Source of the DNA: Saprospiraceae bacterium
GTDB lineage: Bacteria > Bacteroidota > Bacteroidia > Chitinophagales > Saprospiraceae
DNA length: 64,000 nt
Reading direction: 5' to 3'
Assembly: GCA_016714765.1 (NCBI GenBank)
Contig: JADKCF010000044.1
Coordinates: forward strand, 136,565-200,564
Shown one piece after another: positions 28,232-36,405 of this stretch (positions are counted from its first letter, which is position 1; each line of letters starts with the position of its first letter). Both the position numbers and the translations under genes were made by a program. Below the pieces are notes generated by a model that did no database searches, was not told the origin of the DNA, and saw nothing but the letters and a program-made list of their open reading frames with translations.

Positions 28232-30508
28232 ATGCAATCCAGATTAATTTTATTATTCGCTTTTTTTTGTTTTGCTGCGATATCATGTCACAAAGATAGT
28301 GAAAGCAACAACGAAGAAATCATCACCAATACCTTTACCGCTAAAGTATATCAGGAGGTAAGCAGCACGATTATCGGGTACATATATGACGAAAATAATC
28401 AACCAGTCACTGATGCTACGGTTGCTATATACAGTACCACCGTCAAGTCCAATCAGCACGGCGTTTTCGAGTTCAAAAATGTAAAAATGGACCAGCAGGG
28501 TACTTATATCAAAGTCATAAAAAACGGCTATGTATTGGGTTCTGATTATGTTTATCCGACTACCAATGCTACATCGTACTCATATGTAAAGATGATAAAG
28601 CTTAAGAATGATAAGTCTTTCGATAGTGCAAGTAGTGGAACCATTGCCATTACAGGTGGCGGTAAAGTCATATTTGCAGCTGGTACAATAGCTAAAGCAG
28701 ATGGAAGCCCATATACTGGAAAAGTAATGGCGACAGCACAATACCTGAACCCAAATGACAGAGAGATAGGAAATGTCATGCCTGGAGGATTGATAGCCGA
28801 TGCCACCAATGGTAATACCGTAGTTTTAGGTACACTGGGTATGGTGGCTATAGAACTTAGGGATGAGACAGGCAATGAGCTCAATCTCCGCTCCGGAGCC
28901 AAAGCAACCATAGAGTTTCCTGTCAATACAAGCACAAAGCCGGCAGAGATTGGATTGTGGTCCTTTGACGAAAATAAAGGCTGGTGGAAAGAAGAAGGTA
29001 AGGCAGTATTATCAGGGGACAAATACATCGCAGAAGTCAGTCATTTTAGCTTCTGGAATTGTGACGCCCCTTTTCCTCTGGTCGAGGTTTGTGGAAAAGT
29101 AGTCTACACAGATGGAACACCGGCTGCCAATATTGGCATCAAAGTGGAGGCAGAAGGGATAGGTGTTTCATATGGAATCACCAATAGTAACGGAGAGTTT
29201 TGTGGCAAAATGCCCAAAGGAAAAAAGTTGACATTTATGATCAGCCACTATAACTGTAGTGGGGCTGTCTTTACCACGATGGCAGGTCCATTTGATCAAA
29301 ACACCGTGCTGGATATAATGACCATCAATACCATACCGAGCTTTTCGGTTCAGGGTGTTGTACAATGCAATGGAGTCGCTGTGACAGATGGTATTGTGGT
29401 CATAAAAGTAAAAGAGTCAACATTGGTTTACAAAGCCAAAGAAGACGGAAGTTTTGAAATAGATCTCACGCAGTTTGTATGCGGGGAATCAGTGCCGGTG
29501 ACTATTTTTGGTTTTAACAATACAAGCAGTGAAACCAGTTCGATTCAGACACTAACCAGTCCGGGCAGTGAAAATGTTGTTTTGAATGTTTGCGGTTCGG
29601 CTTGTAATATGGCTGGTGCCATCAGTTTTAATTGCTCAGACAAAATCACCATAGCTGTAACTAATGGCAGTGGAAACTATTCATATAAATGGGATAATAA
29701 TACAACTGGTGCAGTTTTGACACTATCAAATCAGGATTCCATATTTGAAAATAAAACATATTGTGTTACAGTCACAGATATAGGTGCTAATTGCGAAAAA
29801 GTATTCTGTAAAAAGATTGGTGGAAAAGTCAATGTTGGCATAGAATCAAATTGCCAAAACGGCGAATTTACTGCTTATCCATATGGAGGTGTAGAACCCT
29901 ATACTTTTGTCTGGACTACAGGAAGTACGGGCAGAGAAATGACAGCCACCGTTGCAGGCACATATTGTGTCACAGTGACGGATATCAATGGTTGCACAGG
30001 AACTAACTGCAATACCTGGACAGGTCTGAAATTTATAGACCCCAATCCTGTTTCTTGCACTAATAATACATATCAGTTCAACAGTTCGCAGTTTACACAA
30101 GGATATATAATTGGAAATACTGCTGGCACGACATTGCCACTGACCTTTCCGATTTCTATCAATATTTTTCAGACCAATTTTAATTTTGCGATCAATGCGT
30201 TTGATGTCAACTGTTCTTTTACTCAGGAGATAAAACTACCTCAGTTGATTCAGGGACTCACCACTTCTGCTACCAACACGAGTTGCGGCACCTGTACAGA
30301 CGGAAAAATCAATGTCACAGTGAGTACGACTGCTACTTGCTTTCAGTGTATGACAGGAGCGGTGAAAATATTTAATGTCAATGATCTCAATACCGACCTT
30401 TCATCAGCCAATACTGCCGGTATGATGGCCAAAGGCGATTATTATGTTGTTGTGACCGATGCCACTACAGGATGTTATATAGCTTACAATAAAGTGAAAA
30501 TACAATAA
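28232..30508 (+). CDS. Surface lipoprotein with carboxypeptidase-regulatory-like and SprB-like repeats
   Basis: The 758-residue protein has a lipobox (FCFAAISCHKD, Cys19). The region of about 45-110 (STIIGYIYDENNQPVTDATVAIY...) is a CarboxypepD_reg-like Ig fold, and a second similar module follows at about 285-350 (VCGKVVYTDGTPAANIGIKV). The region of about 470-600 holds repeats of the SprB/Ig type with paired Cys (NGSGNYSYKWDNN..., YCVTVTD twice). It is probably anchored at the outer membrane. The ECF sigma factor gene starts 12 bp after its stop, so the three genes (lipoprotein, sigma, barrel) look like one operon. Confidence 0.72.
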   Translation: MQSRLILLFAFFCFAAISCHKDSESNNEEIITNTFTAKVYQEVSSTIIGYIYDENNQPVTDATVAIYSTTVKSNQHGVFEFKNVKMDQQGTYIKVIKNGYVLGSDYVYPTTNATSYSYVKMIKLKNDKSFDSASSGTIAITGGGKVIFAAGTIAKADGSPYTGKVMATAQYLNPNDREIGNVMPGGLIADATNGNTVVLGTLGMVAIELRDETGNELNLRSGAKATIEFPVNTSTKPAEIGLWSFDENKGWWKEEGKAVLSGDKYIAEVSHFSFWNCDAPFPLVEVCGKVVYTDGTPAANIGIKVEAEGIGVSYGITNSNGEFCGKMPKGKKLTFMISHYNCSGAVFTTMAGPFDQNTVLDIMTINTIPSFSVQGVVQCNGVAVTDGIVVIKVKESTLVYKAKEDGSFEIDLTQFVCGESVPVTIFGFNNTSSETSSIQTLTSPGSENVVLNVCGSACNMAGAISFNCSDKITIAVTNGSGNYSYKWDNNTTGAVLTLSNQDSIFENKTYCVTVTDIGANCEKVFCKKIGGKVNVGIESNCQNGEFTAYPYGGVEPYTFVWTTGSTGREMTATVAGTYCVTVTDINGCTGTNCNTWTGLKFIDPNPVSCTNNTYQFNSSQFTQGYIIGNTAGTTLPLTFPISINIFQTNFNFAINAFDVNCSFTQEIKLPQLIQGLTTSATNTSCGTCTDGKINVTVSTTATCFQCMTGAVKIFNVNDLNTDLSSANTAGMMAKGDYYVVVTDATTGCYIAYNKVKIQ

Positions 30509-30520
30509 ATCAGATAGCTT

Positions 30521-31075
30521 TTGAAAATCGAAGATATCGTACAAGGATGTAAAGAGGGAAACCGTAAATGTCAGGATGCTCTGGTGCAAAAGTTCGCACC
30601 GGGGCTCTTGTCGTTATGTCTGCGATATACTTCAGACAAAGAGCTTGCCAGAGATGCGCTGCAAGAGTGTTTTATCAATGCATTCAGGTTTATCAACCAG
30701 TATAGAGGTAATGGGTCTTTTGAAGGATGGTTGCGTAGGATTGCTGTCACCTCAGCCATTTCCATGCAAAAGAATTTCAGGAAGGTACATTTTGATGAGG
30801 TAGCTGAAGAAGATTGCTGGCAATATTCGGAAATACCTGACGTGTATTCCCAATTGGGTAAAGAAGAACTTATGAATTTGTTGCATAAATTACCTGAGAG
30901 TCTCTTTTTGGTTTTTAATCTTTACGTGGTGGAAGGTTATCATCACAATGAAATTGCGGAAATACTGCAAATAAGTGAAAGCACATCTCGATCAGCTCTA
31001 TGTAAAGCAAGAAATCGACTCATAGAAATTATCAAAAATCAAGAAAAAACCATCATCATGGCTAAAGCCAGTTGA
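30521..31075 (+). CDS. ECF-type RNA polymerase sigma factor
   Basis: The 184-residue protein starts at TTG 30521 (KIEDIVQGCKEGNRKCQDAL). Region 2 is seen in LCLRYTSDKELARDALQECFINAFRFINQYRGNGSFEGWLRRI, and region 4 in LHKLPESLFLVFNLYVVEGYHHNEIAEILQISESTSRSALCKAR, the usual ECF pair of about 60 residues each. The organisation fits Bacteroidota ECF factors that respond to envelope signals. It is flanked by a lipoprotein gene (12 bp upstream) and a membrane-anchored barrel gene (16 bp downstream), which is where an anti-sigma factor is usually found. Confidence 0.92.
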   Translation: MKIEDIVQGCKEGNRKCQDALVQKFAPGLLSLCLRYTSDKELARDALQECFINAFRFINQYRGNGSFEGWLRRIAVTSAISMQKNFRKVHFDEVAEEDCWQYSEIPDVYSQLGKEELMNLLHKLPESLFLVFNLYVVEGYHHNEIAEILQISESTSRSALCKARNRLIEIIKNQEKTIIMAKAS

Positions 31076-31091
31076 TAATAACAGCATTATT

Positions 31092-32411
31092 ATGGAATAC
31101 AGAAAATTTGAAGAACATATATCCGAAAGCCTTTCCAAAGACGAGGTTTACATTGATATCAGCCAGTTGATCAATGATATTCACGATAAGGAAAAGAAAA
31201 GAAATCCTGGTTTGTGGATATGGTTGGCATGTATTGGTTTGATAGCACTGGGTTTAACATCGTTCATTATGGTGAAAAAGGTTAACACCAAGCCACCAAT
31301 TGCATTTTCAACCACTGCAAGTCCAGCGGATGGAATAAAAGAACAGGCATTTTTGAATGAAGGGATAGTGGAGCAGCCTGTTGCCCAAGGGAACTTTATC
31401 AACGCAAAAGTGGGCGAATCTGCTTATCCTGGAAAAATGTATCTTTCCAATGAATCGAAGTCAGATGTTGTTTTATACCCACAAATGGAAACCGTAGTTG
31501 CCATGGAAAGTAAAGGTTATCCAGTGATTGAAACTTCAGTACAAGGCGTATCTTTAGTCCAAAAAATAAACAGAAACTCAGAAAGTATAATTCCATTAAA
31601 TGACATTGTCGACCTTGTTGCTTACAAAAGACCATTTGATATAGGTAAGCTGACCGGCAAAATAGCTTGCCCTGATTTTTCCAACCGCAGCAGATTATTA
31701 ATAGATATCATACCTGAGGCAGGACTTTTTATTCCATCCAAAAAACTGGAAAACACCAGCGTGGAAGGAAATTCCATCTTTGATTTGAGGAAAAAAGATG
31801 AAAAATCCCTGGAAGGAATCAATGCAGGCCTATACTTGCGACTGAGAAAAGAAAAATCACCATTTTACATAAAAGCAGGTGTTTCTTATTCAAAATTGAC
31901 AGAAAGAATGGACCTGAAATACGCATACACCCGAAAGGATACTACGCAGGGTGTGATCTCAATTACAGTGTCGCAGACCGGAGATACTATCACGACGATA
32001 TACGGAGACATCATCACAGATAGAAAGATATCAGGAAATAAGGTAAGGCACTATTCATTTAGTATGATCGATATGCCTGTAGCTTTGGGAGTCGAAAAAG
32101 AATTCGGTAGCTGGACAGCAGGCCTGGAAGCAGGAGCAGTTTTTAATCTTTCACTTCGGACATCTGGAACTATTCTGGCTTCTGATACCTCATTTGTTGC
32201 GGCAGACTTACCCTCAGCCAATTTTAGGCAATCATTGGGAGTAAGTTATTTTGCCGGAGTGACGCTGGGCAAAGATATCTTCCGAGCAGGTAGGCTCTAC
32301 CTTGCTGCCCGGGCAAGGTTTATGCCTGATGCTTTTTCGGGTGACCAAAACAGAATCAAACAATCGTACAACTTTTTCGGGATCAATGCAGGGTATATTT
32401 ACACCTTCTGA
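31092..32411 (+). CDS. Anti-sigma-positioned protein: cytoplasmic segment, one TM helix and C-terminal beta-barrel
   Basis: The 439-residue protein begins with a short charged cytoplasmic segment (about 1-36, EYRKFEEHISESLSKDE...), then one TM helix (NPGLWIWLACIGLIALGLTS, about 37-57). A linker of about 100 residues precedes a C-terminal region of amphipathic beta strands (GLYLRLRKEKSPFYIKAGVSY, HYSFSMIDMPVALGVE, WTAGLEAGAVFNLSL, LGVSYFAGVTLGKD, LYLAARARFMPD) ending in YIYTF, the typical terminal aromatic of outer membrane barrels. No known anti-sigma domain is recognised, but its position after the ECF gene suggests it holds or senses for the sigma factor. Confidence 0.6.
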   Translation: MEYRKFEEHISESLSKDEVYIDISQLINDIHDKEKKRNPGLWIWLACIGLIALGLTSFIMVKKVNTKPPIAFSTTASPADGIKEQAFLNEGIVEQPVAQGNFINAKVGESAYPGKMYLSNESKSDVVLYPQMETVVAMESKGYPVIETSVQGVSLVQKINRNSESIIPLNDIVDLVAYKRPFDIGKLTGKIACPDFSNRSRLLIDIIPEAGLFIPSKKLENTSVEGNSIFDLRKKDEKSLEGINAGLYLRLRKEKSPFYIKAGVSYSKLTERMDLKYAYTRKDTTQGVISITVSQTGDTITTIYGDIITDRKISGNKVRHYSFSMIDMPVALGVEKEFGSWTAGLEAGAVFNLSLRTSGTILASDTSFVAADLPSANFRQSLGVSYFAGVTLGKDIFRAGRLYLAARARFMPDAFSGDQNRIKQSYNFFGINAGYIYTF

Positions 32412-32442
32412 TGGACTAAGCGAAATGACATTGAATAAGTTA

Positions 32443-32450
32443 TATCTTTG
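32443..32450 (+). promoter_or_regulatory. -7 box (TATCTTTG) upstream of truA
   Basis: TATCTTTG fits TAnnTTTG and lies 24 bp before the TTG at 32475. It argues against a start at 32448, which would fall inside the promoter. Confidence 0.45.
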
Positions 32451-32474
32451 TCGGAATTTAATATCATTCATGTT

Positions 32475-33221
32475 TTGAAAAGATACTTTATCCGACTTTC
32501 ATATTGTGGCAAAAATTATAATGGGTGGCAAAACCAACCTCATAAAAAATACAATGACTGTTCAGGGGCAGCTCGAAAAAGTTTTATTTACTTTTTGAGG
32601 GTGCATATCGACCTTACGGGTTGTGGCAGAACGGATACAGGCGTTCACGCCAGAGATTATTATGCACATATGGATGTAGAACAGGATTTGGATGTGGAGA
32701 CGCTCGTATACAGGATAAATAAAATGTTACCCAATGATATTGCGGTGCATGCTGTCATTCCTGTACATGATACAGCACATGCCAGGTTTGATGCTACGAG
32801 CCGATCTTACGAATACCACCTGCATACGTATAAAAGCCCGTTTATTCATCATTCTTATTTCTATCCTTACGGTAATCCGGATATTGACCTTCTCAACCAA
32901 GCTGCCGGTATTATATTGCAATATCAGGATTTTAATACTTTTTGTAAAACCCACTCTGATGTAAAAACTACATTGTGCAAGGTCACCGAAAGCAAGTGGA
33001 GTCTGTCAGAGGGTCAGTATATATATCGGATTACATCAGACAGGTTTCTGAGGGGTATGATAAGGTTGATTTGCGGAATGTGCCTGAATGTGGCTCGTGG
33101 CCAGATAGACCTGAGCCATGTACATGATGCACTTAGAGATAAAAAGCGCGTGGAACATGACTGGAGTGTGCCTGCAGACGGATTGGTACTGTGTGATATC
33201 AAATATCCTTATATGCTGTGA
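32475..33221 (+). CDS. truA: tRNA pseudouridine(38-40) synthase TruA
   Basis: The start is placed at TTG 32475 (LKRYFIRLSYCGKNYNGWQNQ), because the family begins with this strand and a promoter-like box covers the alternative start. The 248-residue protein has the TruA catalytic motif LTGCGRTDTGVHARDYYAH with the essential Asp, and later RFDATSRSYEYHLHTYKSPF and DFNTFCK. It converts uridines 38-40 of the tRNA anticodon arm to pseudouridine. It converges with the XRE-S24 gene, 7 bp apart. Confidence 0.9.
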   Translation: MKRYFIRLSYCGKNYNGWQNQPHKKYNDCSGAARKSFIYFLRVHIDLTGCGRTDTGVHARDYYAHMDVEQDLDVETLVYRINKMLPNDIAVHAVIPVHDTAHARFDATSRSYEYHLHTYKSPFIHHSYFYPYGNPDIDLLNQAAGIILQYQDFNTFCKTHSDVKTTLCKVTESKWSLSEGQYIYRITSDRFLRGMIRLICGMCLNVARGQIDLSHVHDALRDKKRVEHDWSVPADGLVLCDIKYPYML

Positions 33222-33228
33222 TTTAGTG

Positions 33229-33984
33229 TCAGACAACTACGACCTGATGGACTTCAGTCAACTTTCGTTGGATATCCTGGAGTTTTTCTTCCAGCATGTT
33301 ATGGAAGGTATATTTGGAGTCCGAAAAACTTAGATGTGCATAGTACTGCCAAACTTCAGCGACATCGCCATAATTTATCTGATAGGGTAGGTAGGCATCA
33401 TTATCAGAGATTAAGACCAGATGATTGGAATTGGCTTCAATTCTAACCCTTTTGTATACAACACCGTCAGCTTTGCTGATGATGACATAGGTACGACCAG
33501 CTTTGATATCTTTAAGACTTTCGACATAAGAACAAATGACGATACTACCTGACTCCATCGGCAACATTGAGTCTCCATGAATTTCAAATCCACGGTAAGT
33601 GCCCTGAGGTATATTGGGGAATGCGATTTTGGGCAGATCGCGGATATACTCGGGATCGGCAAATGACTCGAGGTAGCCTGCTTCAGCTTTTGTTTCTACG
33701 AGCTCGATATTCGAATTATTGTCAGCATCTACGGAGATAGCCAGTACGCGCAGATCACGGTTTCTGATTATCTCGAGGTCACGGTGACTGAGATTGGACC
33801 TTAAGAGATCATCTATTTTTACATCAAAAATATCAGCCAGTTTGATGAGGGAATCCAAACCTACCTGCGTATGTCCCCGTTCATAATCACTCAGCGATGA
33901 TCTGGGAACGCCCAGTTTTTCTGATAGTTCCTGTTGGGAGAGTTTGTGTTTGTTGCGCAGGTATTTGATATTTGATCCAAGCAT
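33229..33984 (-). CDS. XRE-S24 (LexA/CI-like) self-cleaving transcriptional repressor
   Basis: The 251-residue protein has an N-terminal XRE helix-turn-helix (about 5-60: LRNKHKLSQQELSEKLGVPR, SSLSDYERGHTQVGLDSLIK). The C-terminal S24 peptidase domain (about 95-225) has the candidate Ala102-Gly103 cleavage site (KAEAGYLES), Ser139 in IHGDSMLPMESG and Lys178 in GVVYKRVRI. The spacings Gly-Ser (36) and Ser-Lys (39) are close to those in E. coli LexA (34 and 37). A C-terminal tail (about 226-251) is predicted helical. It lies 30 bp downstream of alkD on the same strand, so the repressor probably sits in one operon with a DNA repair gene. See the paired boxes at 35270 and 42271. Confidence 0.85.
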   Translation of the reverse strand: MLGSNIKYLRNKHKLSQQELSEKLGVPRSSLSDYERGHTQVGLDSLIKLADIFDVKIDDLLRSNLSHRDLEIIRNRDLRVLAISVDADNNSNIELVETKAEAGYLESFADPEYIRDLPKIAFPNIPQGTYRGFEIHGDSMLPMESGSIVICSYVESLKDIKAGRTYVIISKADGVVYKRVRIEANSNHLVLISDNDAYLPYQINYGDVAEVWQYYAHLSFSDSKYTFHNMLEEKLQDIQRKLTEVHQVVVV

Positions 33985-34014
33985 GATTATGTATTTGTTT
34001 TTTTGGTTAAAAAT

Positions 34015-35121
34015 TTATATTTTCAGTTCAAAATCTAAAGGTTCACTGTCATTGCCATTGACAACAATAGAAATTTTGTGAATTCCTGCATAATGTCTTC
34101 TTGTAGTAAGATCCTGAAATTTGTGTTGTTTCTTACATTCCAGTTTTGAATAGGATAAAATAGGTTTTTCTGCCAATTTAAAAATTTTCTTAGAGTATTG
34201 TCTGCCGGACTTGACATACCATATATTATATTCTACTCTGAATACTGATTGCTCCGCACTGAGATTGGTTACTGAAAATGAAAAAGAAAGTGGTTCACTT
34301 TGAGTGATTTGATTGTTCTCAAGTTGAAAATTCTCCATCAAGTAAGCAATATCCCTGGAGGTGCCAAAGATGTGCAATACTTCATGATTCCCGTTTTTTA
34401 ATAAGGTGCGTGCCCCGTGCCTGAGAATCCAATCAGTATTTTCAGATCTGCCTTTCCATTTTTTGATGTATTCCACTACCACATTTGGATGATCCTTTGA
34501 GATATCATTCAGGTGATTGGCAACACTCTTGCGCACATATAGAGATGTGTCACCCATCAGCAGCTCCAATATCTGTATACATGGCGTAGGATCATGGACC
34601 AACGTAGTGAGTTTTGTCCCCCACGGCAACCTAGGTCTGCAACCTTCTGATGCATACCTACGTACATTTTCATTGTGATGTCCTGCCCATTTGACCATCT
34701 GCCGCATCATTTCTTTGGGATATCGCAAAATAAAAGCCCTGCCTGCAAACTCGAAACTAACAAACTGTGTGATATGCTCGATGGCATAAAAAGAAATTTT
34801 GAGATCATTCAATCCATATTCTGAAATGATATCTGCCAGAAAGATATATTCCAGATTCTGATCTTTTACCCCAAGCTTGTGCAATACTTCGATGAGCTGA
34901 AGTATACTCACCACTTTTTCAGGGTACTCTAAGGAAAGGATTTTAGCGGTTGTGTGGGCTAAAAATGCCATTCTTTGTTTCAGCTCCAAAGATTCCCAAT
35001 GTGGAGTATGAAAAGAAGCTAAAAATGTACTTCTGTCAAACGTGGGAATTACTGCTGCAAGGGCATCAGCATAAGTATCGAAAAAAGAAGTATTGTATAT
35101 ATATTTTAGTAATTCCGCCAT
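34015..35121 (-). CDS. DNA alkylation repair protein (AlkD-like HEAT repeat glycosylase)
   Basis: The 368-residue protein is mostly alpha-helical HEAT-type repeats. Segments ILRYPKEMMRQMVKWAGHHNENVRRYASEGCRPRLPW, TLVHDPTPCIQILELLMGDTSLYVRKSVANHLNDISKDHP and TDWILRHGARTLLKNGNHEVL match the DNA alkylation repair (AlkC/AlkD) family, including the Arg-rich helices that grip DNA. The last ~80 residues form an added beta domain (SFSFSVTNLSAEQSVFRVEYNIW...). It removes alkylated bases without base flipping in characterised members. It is the first gene of a probable operon with the XRE-S24 repressor. Two dyad boxes lie 149-186 bp upstream. Confidence 0.82.
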   Translation of the reverse strand: MAELLKYIYNTSFFDTYADALAAVIPTFDRSTFLASFHTPHWESLELKQRMAFLAHTTAKILSLEYPEKVVSILQLIEVLHKLGVKDQNLEYIFLADIISEYGLNDLKISFYAIEHITQFVSFEFAGRAFILRYPKEMMRQMVKWAGHHNENVRRYASEGCRPRLPWGTKLTTLVHDPTPCIQILELLMGDTSLYVRKSVANHLNDISKDHPNVVVEYIKKWKGRSENTDWILRHGARTLLKNGNHEVLHIFGTSRDIAYLMENFQLENNQITQSEPLSFSFSVTNLSAEQSVFRVEYNIWYVKSGRQYSKKIFKLAEKPILSYSKLECKKQHKFQDLTTRRHYAGIHKISIVVNGNDSEPLDFELKI

Positions 35122-35269
35122 GATATACCTTAATCAGTAAAACTTATAATATGATTTAATATTTACAGTAACCTGTTATCATAATTAGCATGATTGGACC
35201 ATAGCAGGCTAAAATTATTGAAAAACGCTTACATAAATTATGGTGTAAAGATAAGGATTATTTTATATT

Positions 35270-35307
35270 GACGTATAATGCGGCATTAAATTGTCGTACA
35301 TAGCGTC
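35270..35307. promoter_or_regulatory. Paired 15-bp dyad boxes upstream of alkD-XRE/S24 (candidate SOS-like operator)
   Basis: Box 1 GACGTATAATGCGGC (35270-35284) and box 2 GTCGTACATAGCGTC (35293-35307) start 23 bp apart and fit GWCGTNNANNRCGKC. The same arrangement occurs upstream of dinB (42271-42308). On the minus strand a TATCTTTA element (about 35246-35253) lies just downstream of box 1 and could be the -7 box for alkD. The rest of the 316-bp gap 35122-35437 holds the SdpR-type operator near 35400 and nothing else recognised. Confidence 0.6.
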
Positions 35308-35398
35308 TTTCGTACATGAATTTGTAACGAAATTGCGATCAAAGACTTTGTGAAAGGCACAATAATAATTTTCCATAAAATATTTGTATAATCAAAAA

Positions 35399-35424
35399 TA
35401 TATTTCGATATTTGTCGAAATATA
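35399..35424. promoter_or_regulatory. SdpR-type operator palindrome
   Basis: Two perfect 10-bp arms (TATATTTCGA and TCGAAATATA) are separated by TATTTG and end 13 bp before the TTG of the ArsR-type gene. The spacer overlaps a -7-like GATATTTG, so binding would block the promoter. ArsR-family repressors typically bind such dyads in their own promoters. Confidence 0.65.
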
Positions 35425-35437
35425 AAAACAACGTAAT

Positions 35438-35695
35438 TTGAACAATCTTTTTAAAGCTTTAAATGATCCCGTCAGGAGAGATATTTTGGACTTGCTCAAG
35501 GATAAAGACATGAGTGCGGGAGATATTGCTGATCATTTCAATGTAGGAAAACCTACGATATCACACCATTTGGATTTGTTGCGTCAAGCTGGATTGGTCA
35601 CGTCAGAAAAGCAAGGCCAATTTATCATCTACAGCATCAGCACCACGGTATTGGACGAGATGTTACAATGGATCTATCAAATAAAATCAAAATAA
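35438..35695 (+). CDS. ArsR-family autorepressor, SdpR-like
   Basis: The 85-residue protein starts at TTG 35438 (NNLFKALNDPVRRDILDLLKDKDMSAGDIADHF). It is a compact winged helix with the recognition helix VGKPTISHHLDLLRQAGLVTSEKQGQ and the wing FIIYSIS. It has no metal-binding CxC motif, which fits the SdpR subgroup rather than metal sensors. The SdpI-family gene follows on the same strand 26 bp later, as in the Bacillus sdpRI pair, where the membrane protein sequesters the repressor. A strong palindrome in the promoter suggests autorepression. Confidence 0.85.
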   Translation: MNNLFKALNDPVRRDILDLLKDKDMSAGDIADHFNVGKPTISHHLDLLRQAGLVTSEKQGQFIIYSISTTVLDEMLQWIYQIKSK

Positions 35696-35721
35696 TAACT
35701 CACATACTAAATCAAAACATT

Positions 35722-36381
35722 ATGAAATTCTTATCGGTAAAAAATCTCCTCTTAGTCTTGTTTTTGGCATCGCCAATCGTTTATTTAAATACGGTGTATG
35801 ACAGACTTCCAGAAAAAGTAGCCTTACATTTTGGAGCTGATATGCAGCCTGATCGATATGGACCTAAAACTGAATTATGGACCACCATATTTATTCTAAT
35901 GGGCATTGCTTTAGCGTCCTATTTACTCGTAACCAATCTAAGCAAAATAGATCCCAAAAATCAAAACCTGCAATCTCAAGGTATCATAGAGAAATTGGGC
36001 TTATCTATAGTTGGCTTTATGTCACTTATCACGCTTTATATCATTTACAGTAGTTATAATCCTACTAGTGGAAAAATATTATTTGTCATGTTAGGCGGTC
36101 TGTTTGCGGTATTAGGCAACTTTATGAATAACATCAAGCCCAATTATTTTGTAGGACTTAGATTGCCATGGACCCTTGAAAGTGAAGATAATTGGCGTAA
36201 AACACACCAACTTGGCGGTAAGATATGGGTAGCAGGAGGTCTTTTGATAGCTATATTGGGTATGCTAACATCGACGGTATGGATGTCAAAAATAATGTTG
36301 GCGATGATAGTGATGATGGTTTTTATCCCTGGATTTTATTCTTATAAGCTTTATCAGCAGTCCAAAATCAATTCAAAATAA
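35722..36381 (+). CDS. SdpI-family (DUF1648) membrane protein
   Basis: The start is placed at ATG 35722 (MKFLSVKNLLLVLFL); a longer reading overlaps the upstream repressor gene. The 219-residue protein has a DUF1648-type N-terminus (VYDRLPEKVALHFGADMQPDRYG) and about six membrane segments. The SdpI signature (YFVGLRLPWTLESEDNWRKTHQLGGK) lies in the second half. In Bacillus, SdpI is immunity to the SdpC toxin and also controls SdpR. No SdpC-like gene is recognised here, so the role may be in sensing envelope stress or foreign toxins. Confidence 0.82.
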   Translation: MKFLSVKNLLLVLFLASPIVYLNTVYDRLPEKVALHFGADMQPDRYGPKTELWTTIFILMGIALASYLLVTNLSKIDPKNQNLQSQGIIEKLGLSIVGFMSLITLYIIYSSYNPTSGKILFVMLGGLFAVLGNFMNNIKPNYFVGLRLPWTLESEDNWRKTHQLGGKIWVAGGLLIAILGMLTSTVWMSKIMLAMIVMMVFIPGFYSYKLYQQSKINSK

Positions 36382-36405
36382 TAGTTACCTAAAAAAAGAA
36401 AAGTC

